This document shows, piece after piece, positions 23,812 through 31,866 of a stretch of 64,000 bases of DNA; the first letter of the stretch is position 1, and each line of letters opens with the position of its first letter. The stretch spans positions 124,001 through 188,000 of the forward strand of contig CAVWLF010000013.1 of assembly GCA_963755815.1 (NCBI GenBank), given 5' to 3'. The position numbers were made by a program, and so were the translations under genes. The stretch is from Palsa-506 sp963755815. GTDB lineage: Bacteria; Actinomycetota; Actinomycetes; Streptosporangiales; Streptosporangiaceae. Under the pieces are notes generated by a model. The model was not told the origin of the DNA, did not search any database, and saw nothing but the letters and a program-made list of their open reading frames with translations.

Positions 23812-25383
23812 GTGAGCGGCGGCGGGCAGACTTCCCGGTTAAGGGCCGTATTCGCTGCCCATCCGGCGCGGTATGACAGCGCGAGCCATGGCGCGGGGCC
23901 GAGCGGGGACGAGTCGCAGCTGGAGCTGGCCGACATCGGCCGGCTCGCCCGGCGTGCGCTGCGCCGCGTGGTCAGTGCCGCCCACGCCGACGACACTTCG
24001 ATCACGCGGATTCTGCGTGACCATCTTGGCCCGGGCGCCGCCGGCTTCCCCGTGGTTCTGTGCACATGGCCGCGTTATGACCAGGTGAACGTTCAAGAAG
24101 GACTGGACGCCTGGCTGGCGGAGCCGGGCCGCGAGCACGAGATCGTCGGGCTGACGAGTTTCCGCCAGCCCGGCGGGCTGGCGGATATGCTGCAAGGCTC
24201 ACTGCACCCGTCCGGCCCGCGCGCGGGCAGCGTCGCGACCGTGGCACTGCCCTGCGGACCGGGCGGCGTCACCCGCCGCTGCGTGCAACGTGCGGTCTAC
24301 CTGATCACCGAGGCTGACGGCCAACTGGCCCTGCTGGTCCGCGCGACGGAGGACGTGAGCATTGAGGCCGTCTGCGCCGTGGAGGATCGGGCCCAGCGAG
24401 CGCTTGACGAGGTGCGGCAGCTGAGCGTCGAGCGCAACGTGTTCCGTGGCCAAGTGGTCTCGTTCAGCGGAAATGTCTTTGGCCCGCGCGGTTTCGGGGT
24501 CGCTCCCGGCGCCGAGCTCAGCTTTGTCGACCGTCCTAGTGTGCAGCGGGATCAGGTGATCTTGCCTGCGCAGCTTCTCGACGGGATCGAGCACCAGGTC
24601 CTGGGCATTGCGAGATACGGGAGGCGGCTGCTGGTCAGCGGCCAGCATCTCAAGCGCGGGGTGCTGCTCCACGGCCCGCCCGGCACGGGCAAGACGCACA
24701 CGGTCCGTTACCTGCTCGGCCAGCTCCCCGGGGTAACCGTTGTCGTGCTCTCCGGCGCGGCACTCGGTACCATCGCCGCGGCCTGCTCGATAGCCCGGAC
24801 CCTGCAGCCATCCGCCGTGATTGTTGAGGACGTGGACCTCATCGCCGAGGAGCGCACGCAGCGGATGGGTCAGCACCCGCTGCTGTTCCAGCTTCTGAAC
24901 GAGATGGACGGGCTGGCCGAGGATGCCGACGTGACGTTTCTGCTCACCACCAACCGCGCTGACCTGCTGGAGCGGGCGCTCACCCAGCGGCCCGGCCGGG
25001 TTGACCATGCGGCGCTGCTGCCGCTGCCGGACGCCGAGGCCCGCGGTCAGCTGATCCGCCTTTATCAGGGCAGCTTGCAGCTGGACCTCACCGATCCAGG
25101 CGCGGTGATTGCCCGGACCGAGGGGGTGACCGCCTCGTTCATCAAAGAGCTGCTGCGCCGGGCGGCGCTGCTCGCCGCCGAATCCGCCGAACCGGTCACC
25201 AGCGACGCAGGGCATGACAACCAGCCGCTGCGGGTCACCGACGAGCACCTGACCGCCGCCCTCGATCAGCTTCTCGATACCCGTAACGAGCTCACCCGGT
25301 TGCTGCTTGGCGGCCAGGCACCGGGCACTCTCCAGCAAGAACCCGGTAGCTTCCCTGGCAGCGCGCCGGTGACAAGCGACTAG
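23812..25383 (+). CDS. AAA+ ATPase with novel N-terminal region
   Basis: A 523-aa protein. The C-terminal half is an AAA+ domain: Walker A GPPGTGKT at 288-295, Walker B VIVEDVDLI, sensor-1 LLTTNRAD and arginine finger RPGRVDH. The ED order in Walker B (instead of DE) recalls the BCS1-type AAA branch. The first 280 residues match nothing I recognise; they contain FPVVLCTWPRYDQVNVQEGL and a beta-rich stretch before the ATPase. No membrane segment or protease domain is present, so it probably remodels a partner protein. It starts at a GTG 163 bp after selB; the two may or may not be co-transcribed. Confidence 0.75.
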   Translation: MSGGGQTSRLRAVFAAHPARYDSASHGAGPSGDESQLELADIGRLARRALRRVVSAAHADDTSITRILRDHLGPGAAGFPVVLCTWPRYDQVNVQEGLDAWLAEPGREHEIVGLTSFRQPGGLADMLQGSLHPSGPRAGSVATVALPCGPGGVTRRCVQRAVYLITEADGQLALLVRATEDVSIEAVCAVEDRAQRALDEVRQLSVERNVFRGQVVSFSGNVFGPRGFGVAPGAELSFVDRPSVQRDQVILPAQLLDGIEHQVLGIARYGRRLLVSGQHLKRGVLLHGPPGTGKTHTVRYLLGQLPGVTVVVLSGAALGTIAAACSIARTLQPSAVIVEDVDLIAEERTQRMGQHPLLFQLLNEMDGLAEDADVTFLLTTNRADLLERALTQRPGRVDHAALLPLPDAEARGQLIRLYQGSLQLDLTDPGAVIARTEGVTASFIKELLRRAALLAAESAEPVTSDAGHDNQPLRVTDEHLTAALDQLLDTRNELTRLLLGGQAPGTLQQEPGSFPGSAPVTSD

Positions 25384-25478
25384 TACTCTCCGAGCGTGGT
25401 CTCGACGATGACGTCCCGGGCACTGTGACGTGGCTTGACATCAATGACTAGTCGTCTTGCGGCGGTGAGAATGACCCC

Positions 25479-26606
25479 ATGACCGACCTACTGCCCGATG
25501 AGCCGCTGCACCGCCTGCGGGCTCGTCGCAGCACCAAGTGGCGGGCCCACAGCCCCGGGGTGCTGCCCCTGTCCATCGCCGAGATGGACTTCGCCCTGCC
25601 CGACGCCGTGCGGGAAGCGCTGGCCGACGCGGTCGAGCGCTCCGACACCGGCTACGCCATGCCCGCCGAGGGGCTGGGCGAGGCGTTGGCCGGATTCGCC
25701 GAACGGCGCTGGGGCTGGCGGATCGACCCGGCCGCGGCCACCGCCGCCACCGACGTCAGCGCCGGCGTCGTCGAGATGCTGCGGCTGTTCACCAACCCGG
25801 GGGACCGAGTCGTCATCAACCCGCCGGTGTACTCCCCGTTCTTCGACTGGCTGCGAGAAGCCCGCACCGAACTGCAGGCGGTGCCGCTGGGCGACGGGCG
25901 GCTCGACCTGCCGGCCCTGGACCGGACGTTCGCCACCAAGCCGGCCGCCTACCTGCTGTGCAACCCGCACAACCCGGTCGGCCGGATACACACGTACGAG
26001 GAGCTGGCCGCGGTCGTCGAACTTGCCACCCGGCACGAGGTGCCGGTGATCAGCGACGAGATCCACGTCCCGCTGGCGCTGCCCGGCGCGATCTGCACGC
26101 CGTTCCTGACGGTGCCCGGCGCAGGTCAGATCGGCGTCTCGGTGGTGTCCCCCAGCAAGGCCTTCAACCTGGCCGGCCTCAAGTGCGCCACCATCGTCAC
26201 CGCGTCGTCGCGGATGCAGGACGTGGTGGCGAAGCTGCCGCGCGACCTCCGCTGGCGCAGCGGGCACTTCGGCGTCATCGCCTCGATCGCCGCGTACAAC
26301 GAGGGCGACGAGTGGCTGGACCGGCTGCTGGCCACCCTCGACGACCGCCGCACGCTGCTGACCGGGCTGATCCGCGACCGACTGCCATCGGTGAGCTGGC
26401 GGCCGCCGCAGGGGACGTACCTGGCCTGGCTCGACTGCCACCGCCTGGGCAGCGGAACCGAGCCGAGCGACCGGTTCCTGGCCGCCGGAGTGGCATTGGA
26501 AGACGGAGTGCGGTTCGGTGAGCCCAGTGGCTACGTGCGGTTGAACTTCGGCACCAGCACCGAGGTGCTGGAGCTGGCCGTCGACAGGATGGCGAGTGCT
26601 CTCTGA
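25479..26606 (+). CDS. PLP-dependent C-S lyase / aminotransferase (MalY/PatB type)
   Basis: A 375-aa fold-type I PLP enzyme. The start RRSTKWRAHSPGVLPLSIAEMDF is the MalY/PatB signature (cystathionine beta-lyase activity). CNPHNPVGR, SDEIHVPL and SPSKAFNLAGLK follow, the last holding the Schiff-base Lys227. It probably cleaves cystathionine or other S-substituted cysteines to give homocysteine or thiols plus pyruvate and ammonia. A TTGACA (25435-25440) lies upstream without a good -10 partner. GGTGAG precedes the ATG by about 8 nt. metH at 51 kb could use the homocysteine, but they are not linked on the map. Confidence 0.85.
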   Translation: MTDLLPDEPLHRLRARRSTKWRAHSPGVLPLSIAEMDFALPDAVREALADAVERSDTGYAMPAEGLGEALAGFAERRWGWRIDPAAATAATDVSAGVVEMLRLFTNPGDRVVINPPVYSPFFDWLREARTELQAVPLGDGRLDLPALDRTFATKPAAYLLCNPHNPVGRIHTYEELAAVVELATRHEVPVISDEIHVPLALPGAICTPFLTVPGAGQIGVSVVSPSKAFNLAGLKCATIVTASSRMQDVVAKLPRDLRWRSGHFGVIASIAAYNEGDEWLDRLLATLDDRRTLLTGLIRDRLPSVSWRPPQGTYLAWLDCHRLGSGTEPSDRFLAAGVALEDGVRFGEPSGYVRLNFGTSTEVLELAVDRMASAL

Positions 26607-26657
26607 CCGGGAACTGGCCCGGGCGGCGTGCGTAGGCGACGTCGGCGGCCGCGGGCG

Positions 26658-27803
26658 TTAGCGGCTGCTGCGGCTCGCGAACCGGGATGCGGACCAGGTG
26701 GCCGGCTCCACGGGCGGGCCGCCGCCGCCGATCCAGCGAGCGAGCACCGCCGCGGTCATCGGGGCGTTCAGGATCCCGGTACGGAAATGACCCGAGGTCA
26801 GCCAGGCGTTCTCCAGCCCCGGAACCCGGTCGATCACCGGCCGCCGGTCCGGATGGCGGGGCCGGAAGCAGCACCACTGATAGGCGATCCCCAGGCCGCG
26901 CAGGGCCGGCAGCGTCGCGGCCAGGCCCGCCATGATCGAGTCGATGACCTCCGGCTGCACCGCCGGGCTCTCGTCACCGACATCGAAGGTGCCGCCCGCC
27001 AGCAGCCGCCCGTCCTCGATCTGGGTCGCGATCGGGGCCACGATGCCGGGCAGCCGCACCGGCGCGGGCTCGGTGACCAGGAGGTGCCCCTTGACCCGGT
27101 CGAACGGCAGCCGGAGTGGCAGGCCATCGAGTACCGGCGGCAGTCCGGTGGCGAATACCACGGCCCCCGGCTGAACCTCCCCGGCCGACGTCTCGACCGA
27201 CATGATCCGGTCGCCCCGGACGGTCACCGCGGTGGCCGCGACGCCGGTCGCGACCGCGGGCAGCCCGGCGGCCAGCCTGGCCACCGCGCGCAGCGGGTTC
27301 AGCCTGGCCTGCCTGCGGATCAGCGCTCCCTCCATCGGCCGGGCCAGGCCGGGGATGAAATGCTCGACCTGGCCGGGGCTCAGCCACTCGACGGCGGGCG
27401 GCTGATGCGCGGCGAATCCGCCCGGGTGCGGCGCCAGGCCGATCCAGTCCAGCTCGACCAGGCCGACCCCCCCGGGCACCGCCTGCTCGAGGTCCCGCCA
27501 GCGCTCCAGGCTGGCCCGCTCCAGGTCCACGAACGGCTCCGGATCACTCCACTGGTGCGGCTCGGGGATCAGCAGCCCGGTCGCGCCGCCGGTCGCGCCC
27601 GCGCCGAGGCGGCCCGTCTCGATCAGCAGCACCGAGCCCAGCCCGGCCTGCAGGCAGGCGGCCGCGGTGGCGACACCGAGGATCCCGCCGCCGACGACCA
27701 GGACATCGGGCCGCGGGTCGTCGATGGCCCCGTCTCCCCGGCCCAGCGTGGCGCGCTCGGTGTCGGTGAGCTGGTCCCGCCAGATCGCGCTGCTTACGGT
27801 CAT
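26658..27803 (-). CDS. FAD-dependent oxidoreductase (DAO family)
   Basis: A 381-aa flavoprotein with the ADP-binding Rossmann motif VLVVGGGILGVATAAACL at about residues 34-51 and the acidic end of the second strand (LLIETGRLG). The C-terminal GHFRTGILNAPMTA is the second FAD contact of the D-amino-acid/glycine/sarcosine oxidase family. It likely oxidises an amine or amino acid and gives H2O2; the substrate is unknown, and no thiamine genes surround it to argue for ThiO. It converges on the PatB-like gene and is divergent from mgsA with 238 bp between, in which I see no clear structure. Confidence 0.8.
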   Translation of the reverse strand: MTVSSAIWRDQLTDTERATLGRGDGAIDDPRPDVLVVGGGILGVATAAACLQAGLGSVLLIETGRLGAGATGGATGLLIPEPHQWSDPEPFVDLERASLERWRDLEQAVPGGVGLVELDWIGLAPHPGGFAAHQPPAVEWLSPGQVEHFIPGLARPMEGALIRRQARLNPLRAVARLAAGLPAVATGVAATAVTVRGDRIMSVETSAGEVQPGAVVFATGLPPVLDGLPLRLPFDRVKGHLLVTEPAPVRLPGIVAPIATQIEDGRLLAGGTFDVGDESPAVQPEVIDSIMAGLAATLPALRGLGIAYQWCCFRPRHPDRRPVIDRVPGLENAWLTSGHFRTGILNAPMTAAVLARWIGGGGPPVEPATWSASRFASRSSR

Positions 27804-28041
27804 GACCCCATCCTCGGTGATCCGCCCGGCCCGCGTCCGTCAATACGCCGGGCAAGCTGACTCAGCCGCGGCCAGCGCGGCGGTGATGTCGGTGTGAGCC
27901 GATGGTAGGGGACGCCGGGCCGGACCGCGATCCGCGGGGCACTTCGCGCCGCCGCGGCCCGGCCGGGCCGGGGTCAACCGGAAACGCCGCCGTAACGGCG
28001 AGTTATCGCCGGCGCCATCTCGGCCGGCCAGGCTGGCAGGC

Positions 28042-28539
28042 ATGATCACCAAGAGCACCGACATGCCGGAACTGAGCCGCCGCCGGATTGCCCTGATCGC
28101 GCATGACCACAAGAAGCAGGACCTCCGTGAGTGGGCCAGGTTCAACCGGGGCCTGCTGACCGCGCATCACCTTTTCGCGACCGGTACCACCGGCCGGCTG
28201 CTCCGCGACGAACTCGGGCTGAGCGTGACCTGTTTCCAGAGCGGGGCGCTCGGCGGCGACCAGCAGATCGGCGCCCGGATCGCCGACGGGGAGATCGACC
28301 TGCTCATCTTCTTCTGGGATCCGCTTGAGCCGCAGCCGCATGACCCGGACGTGAAGGCGCTGCTGCGCGTCGCCGTGGTCTGGAACATCCCGGTGGCGTG
28401 CAACCGCGCCACGGCCGACTTCGTCATTTCCTCCCCGTTGATCAGCCAGCGCTACGAGCAGCAGCGGCCGGATTACCGCACCCATACCGATCGCCGGTTC
28501 CCGCCCGCGACCGGCGGCAGCGAAGGGCAGGCCGCCTGA
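28042..28539 (+). CDS. mgsA: Methylglyoxal synthase
   Basis: A 165-aa enzyme that converts dihydroxyacetone phosphate to methylglyoxal and phosphate, a bypass of lower glycolysis under phosphate stress. The sequence follows E. coli MgsA closely: IALIAHDHKKQDL, FATGTTGRLL (phosphate-binding), SGALGGDQQIGARI with catalytic Asp73, FFWDPLEPQPHDPDVKALLR and PVACNRATADFVI. It stands alone; moaA follows after 140 bp with its own SD. No strong SD precedes the ATG; an alternative ATG lies 21 nt downstream. Confidence 0.93.
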   Translation: MITKSTDMPELSRRRIALIAHDHKKQDLREWARFNRGLLTAHHLFATGTTGRLLRDELGLSVTCFQSGALGGDQQIGARIADGEIDLLIFFWDPLEPQPHDPDVKALLRVAVVWNIPVACNRATADFVISSPLISQRYEQQRPDYRTHTDRRFPPATGGSEGQAA

Positions 28540-28679
28540 CCGGGGCATCCAGACCGGCCCGGGCGGACCACGCCAGGCCCCGCCGGGATCCGCTCTGCCG
28601 GTTTGGCGGGAATGATCCGGACGTAGGCTGAGTGCCATTGCCGTGGATCTGACCGCACCGACTGAGAGGGAGGGCTGCG

Positions 28680-29669
28680 ATGCTTGCCGATTCCTTCGGG
28701 CGGATTGCGACGGACCTGCGGGTGTCCCTGACGGACCGGTGCAACCTGCGCTGCAGCTACTGCATGCCCGCGGAAGGACTGGACTGGCTGTCCAGCCCGC
28801 TGCTGCTTACCGACGACGAGGTCATCCGGCTGATCCGGATCGGGGTGGAGCGGCTCGGCATCACCGAAGTCCGGTTCACCGGCGGCGAGCCGCTGCTCCG
28901 GCGCGGCCTGCCGGTCATCGTCGCCTGCACCGCGGCGCTGCGGCCGCGGCCGCAGATCTCGCTGACCACCAACGGGATCGGGCTGGCCCGGCTGGCGGCG
29001 GCACTGCGCACGGCCGGCCTGGACCGGATCAACGCATCGCTCGACACGCTGCAGCCCGCCACCTTCAAGGCGCTGGCCAAGCGGGACCGGCTGGCCGATG
29101 TGCTGGCCGGCCTGGCCGCCGCGGCCGCGGCCGGGATCACGCCGATCAAGGTCAACTCGGTCCTGATGCGCGACCTCAACGACGGCGAGGCGGCTCAGCT
29201 GCTCAGGTACTGCCTGGCCCGGGGCTATCAGCTCCGGTTCATCGAGCAGATGCCGCTGGACGCGCAGCACGGCTGGCGGCGGGAGAACATGGTGACCGCC
29301 GACGAGATTCTCTGCGCGCTCTCGGCGGAGTTCACGCTGAAGCCGGACGACCCGGCCGAGCGGGGCTCGGCCCCCGCCGAGACCTTCCTGGTCGACGGCG
29401 GCCCGGACCGGGTCGGCATCATCGGCTCCGTGACCCGGCCATTCTGCGGCGCCTGCGACCGGGTCCGGCTGACCGCCGACGGGCAGATCCGCAACTGCCT
29501 GTTCGCCCGGGAAGAAAGCGACCTGCGCGGGCCAATGCGATCCGGCGCGACCGACGATGAGCTGGCCGCACTCTGGCGGCGCGCCGTGGCCGCGAAGCTG
29601 CCCGGGCACGGCATCAACGACCCGGGGTTCCTGCAGCCGGCCAGGCCGATGTCGGCCATCGGCGGCTGA
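28680..29669 (+). CDS. moaA: GTP 3',8-cyclase MoaA
   Basis: A 329-aa radical-SAM enzyme for the first step of molybdenum cofactor synthesis, with MoaC making cPMP from GTP. The N-terminal cluster cysteines are C21, C25, C28 (TDRCNLRCSYCMP). The C-terminal cluster has C259, C262 and C276 (FCGACDRVRL...RNC). The conserved GG tail ends the protein (SAIGG). GGGAGGG precedes the ATG; a weak -10 TAGGCT lies at about 28624. No molybdenum-cofactor riboswitch fits in the 140-bp upstream gap. FdhA in this window needs the product. A mobA-like gene follows 12 nt after the stop. Confidence 0.95.
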   Translation: MLADSFGRIATDLRVSLTDRCNLRCSYCMPAEGLDWLSSPLLLTDDEVIRLIRIGVERLGITEVRFTGGEPLLRRGLPVIVACTAALRPRPQISLTTNGIGLARLAAALRTAGLDRINASLDTLQPATFKALAKRDRLADVLAGLAAAAAAGITPIKVNSVLMRDLNDGEAAQLLRYCLARGYQLRFIEQMPLDAQHGWRRENMVTADEILCALSAEFTLKPDDPAERGSAPAETFLVDGGPDRVGIIGSVTRPFCGACDRVRLTADGQIRNCLFAREESDLRGPMRSGATDDELAALWRRAVAAKLPGHGINDPGFLQPARPMSAIGG

Positions 29670-29680
29670 CGGCGGACGCT

Positions 29681-30388
29681 GTGCCGGACGTCGATCCCGG
29701 GTGCCGCGGCCCGGCTGCCGAACTCGCCGCGATCGTGCTGGCCGGCGGGCGGGCCGCGCGGCTCGGCGGGACGGACAAGCCGGGCCTGGTGGTCGGCGCC
29801 CGGACGCTGCTGGCGGCCGTGGTATCGGCCGCCGCCGAAGCGGGTGCCGGGCAGGTGGTGGTCGTGGGCCCGGCCAGGCCCGGCATCGCCGGTTCCGGGC
29901 CGGTCGGCTCCGGCCCGGTCGGCTCCGGCCGGGTCGAATTCGTCCGCGAGGACCCGCCGGGGACCGGGCCGGTGGCCGCCCTGCGCTGCGGTCTGGGCCG
30001 CGTCGGTGCCGCCTGGGTAACCGTGCTCGCCGCCGACATGCCGTTCCTGCGGGCCCGGCACCTGGTCGCCCTGCTCGCCGCGGCCGGACAGCCGGAGCCG
30101 GGCCCGGGCTGGCCAGCCGGCCAGGATCGCGCCGGGGCGCCCGGCCGCGGCGCAATCCTGGTCGACGAAACCGGGCGGCCGCAGTGGCTCGCTGGCTGCT
30201 GGCCGGCCGGCGCGCTCCGCGGCCGGCTGAATGACTACTCGGGCGACTCACTGCACGGCCTGCTGGATCCGCTCCGGCCGGTCCGGCTCAGCTATCCGCC
30301 CGGCCCGGGCGATCCGCCGCCCTGGCTGGACTGTGACACCGCGGGCGACCTGAGCCGGGCGCGCGAATGGGCCCGCCGCTCCCGGTGA
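29681..30388 (+). CDS. mobA: Molybdenum cofactor guanylyltransferase (MobA-like)
   Basis: A 235-aa nucleotidyltransferase that adds GMP to molybdopterin to form the MGD cofactor used by formate dehydrogenase. The family start IVLAGGRAARLGGTDKPGL binds GTP; VTVLAADMPFLRARHL holds the metal-binding Asp; DCDTAGDLSRARE is the usual tail. A short duplication (GSGPVGSGPVGSGRV) lies near residue 70. GTG start, 12 nt after moaA, so probably one transcript. Identity as MobA rather than a CTP-using MocA paralogue rests on the moaA linkage and general motifs. Confidence 0.82.
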   Translation: MPDVDPGCRGPAAELAAIVLAGGRAARLGGTDKPGLVVGARTLLAAVVSAAAEAGAGQVVVVGPARPGIAGSGPVGSGPVGSGRVEFVREDPPGTGPVAALRCGLGRVGAAWVTVLAADMPFLRARHLVALLAAAGQPEPGPGWPAGQDRAGAPGRGAILVDETGRPQWLAGCWPAGALRGRLNDYSGDSLHGLLDPLRPVRLSYPPGPGDPPPWLDCDTAGDLSRAREWARRSR

Positions 30389-30390
30389 TC

Positions 30391-30541
30391 CCGCTGACCA
30401 GCCCCAGTCCCGCTGGCCAGCCCCAGTCCTCATTGGCCAGCCCCAGTCCTCCCCGGCCAGCCCAGTCCTCCCCGGCCAGCCCAGTCCTCCCTGGCCAGCA
30501 CAGTCGCGCTGGCAGCACAGGCCCCTTCGGCCAGCACCGTC
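30391..30541. repeat. Tandem 19-bp repeat array
   Basis: Six clear units of about 19 bp (30391-30409, 30410-30428, 30429-30448, 30449-30467, 30468-30486, 30487-30505) share a core GGCCAGCCC.AGTC. Two decayed units follow to 30541. The array starts just after the mobA stop and ends before the DUF6457 gene. Adjacent units 4 and 5 are identical, which suggests recent slippage. Confidence 0.75.
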
Positions 30542-30632
30542 CCCTTCGGCACGTTCTATGCTGGCCACGGATGAGGTGCGGAGCATCGTCACTGCTGGCG
30601 GGCCCGCACCCGGTGACGCGGAGGGCATGCCA

Positions 30633-30902
30633 GTGACCACGATGCAGCGATGGCTCGAGGCGGCCTGCGCTGAACTGGGCATCGACCCAGGCACGGCCGA
30701 TGCGCGGACGATCCTCGACCTGGCTCGTGACGTGGCGCACCAGGTGGACCGTCCCGCCGCCCCGCTGACGGCCTACCTGCTCGGGGTAGCGGTCGGCCGC
30801 GGCCAGCCGCTCCGCGCCACCGCGGAGCGGCTGACGGCGCTGGCGAGCGACTGGCCGGCCCCGGCCAGCGATGCGCCGGCCGAGCCGGCCCCGCCCAGCT
30901 AG
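30633..30902 (+). CDS. DUF6457 domain protein
   Basis: An 89-aa protein: MQRWLEAACAELGIDP at the start, then LDLARDVAHQVDRPAAPLTAYLLGVAVGRG, which is the DUF6457 core, often encoded next to actinobacterial molybdopterin guanylyltransferase genes. Function unknown; linkage suggests a role near cofactor insertion or MobA. The ORF is open from ATG 30558, but GTG 30633 has GGAGGG (30620-30625) 7 nt upstream and starts at the family N-terminus. A TATGCT box at 30557-30562 may be its promoter -10. Confidence 0.7.
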   Translation: MTTMQRWLEAACAELGIDPGTADARTILDLARDVAHQVDRPAAPLTAYLLGVAVGRGQPLRATAERLTALASDWPAPASDAPAEPAPPS

Positions 30903-31021
30903 GCCCGCGCCAGACCCAAATCGCCTTCGCCCGGACCGGTACGCGCGGCCGGGTTCGACTCGCCTGCCCGGACCGCCACCCGGCCGCGGCAGGCCGGCCT
31001 CCATCCAGCGCGATTCATGGC

Positions 31022-31048
31022 TTGCCATACGACCTATAGCGATATATC
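31022..31048 (+). promoter_or_regulatory. Promoter/operator region of the PadR efflux operon
   Basis: TTGCCA (31022-31027) is followed after 15 bp by TATATC (31043-31048), which lies within the perfect palindrome GATATATC (31041-31048) in an AT-rich patch. Autorepression by the PadR protein encoded 100 bp downstream is plausible. Confidence 0.4.
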
Positions 31049-31146
31049 TTTGAGCTACTGGACTCATCTTAGGAACATCAGCGATGGGTCATAGATACAC
31101 GAGGCGGCCCGACCGAAGGCCGCCCACAGGCAAGGGAGCATTCGCA

Positions 31147-31830
31147 ATGCGAGAAGAAGACAGCTGGCGGCACCAGGGCGATGACGAAGCCCGGCGGCGC
31201 CGGGGCGGCGGCAGGCGAGGTCATGGCCGCGGCCCGGAATGGGGCGGGCGGCCGGGATTCGGCGGGCCGCCCGGGTTTCCCGGGCTGGGGTCCTGGCTCG
31301 GGGATCCGAGGATGATGCGCGGCCCGCGGGCCAAGCGCGGGGATGTCCGCGCCGCGGCGCTTGCGCTGCTGGCCGAGGGCCCGATGAACGGATACCAGAT
31401 CATCCAGGAGATCAGCGAGCGGAGCGGCGGGGTCTGGCGGCCGAGCCCCGGGTCGGTCTACCCGGCGCTGCAGCAGCTCGAGGACGAGGGCCTGATCCGC
31501 GCGGAGGCCGGAGAGGGCGGCCGGAGAGCGTACGTCCTGACCGACGACGGCCGTCACTACGCCGACGCTCACCCGGAAGAGCTTGACGCACCGTGGGACG
31601 CCGTCACCGGGCACGCCGGCGGCGCGGCAGCCGAGATGCGGAAGCTGATCGGCCAGGTGGCCATGGCCGCATCCCAGGTCCTGAGCGCTGGCAGCGATGC
31701 CCAGGTCAGCCAGGCCCGGCGGATCCTGACCGACGCCAGGCGCGCGCTGTACCGGGTGCTGGCCGCCGACGAGGAGGACGAGGCTGGCCCGGCTGAGCGG
31801 CCGGGCGACCCGGACGCGGCTCGCCGTTAG
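31147..31830 (+). CDS. PadR family transcriptional regulator
   Basis: A 227-aa repressor-type protein. A Gly/Arg-rich, low-complexity N-terminus (about 60 residues, GRPGFGGPPGFPG) precedes the winged helix, which begins GDVRAAALALLAEGPMNGYQIIQEI and continues SPGSVYPALQQLEDEGLI. The C-terminal part is helical for dimerisation. ATG 31147 has GGGAG 8 nt upstream; an ATG at 31084 is in frame but lacks an SD. It is followed 36 nt later by a DrrA/DrrB-type drug exporter, which it probably controls in response to a compound, as known for PadR-linked ABC-2 operons. Confidence 0.85.
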   Translation: MREEDSWRHQGDDEARRRRGGGRRGHGRGPEWGGRPGFGGPPGFPGLGSWLGDPRMMRGPRAKRGDVRAAALALLAEGPMNGYQIIQEISERSGGVWRPSPGSVYPALQQLEDEGLIRAEAGEGGRRAYVLTDDGRHYADAHPEELDAPWDAVTGHAGGAAAEMRKLIGQVAMAASQVLSAGSDAQVSQARRILTDARRALYRVLAADEEDEAGPAERPGDPDAARR

Positions 31831-31866
31831 GCTGAACGGCGAAATCAGGCAGGGGAGGCAGCGACA

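Noticed and set aside
28540..28679. Molybdenum cofactor riboswitch before moaA
   Set aside because: The gap is short, and neither the conserved loops nor a matching secondary structure were recognised.
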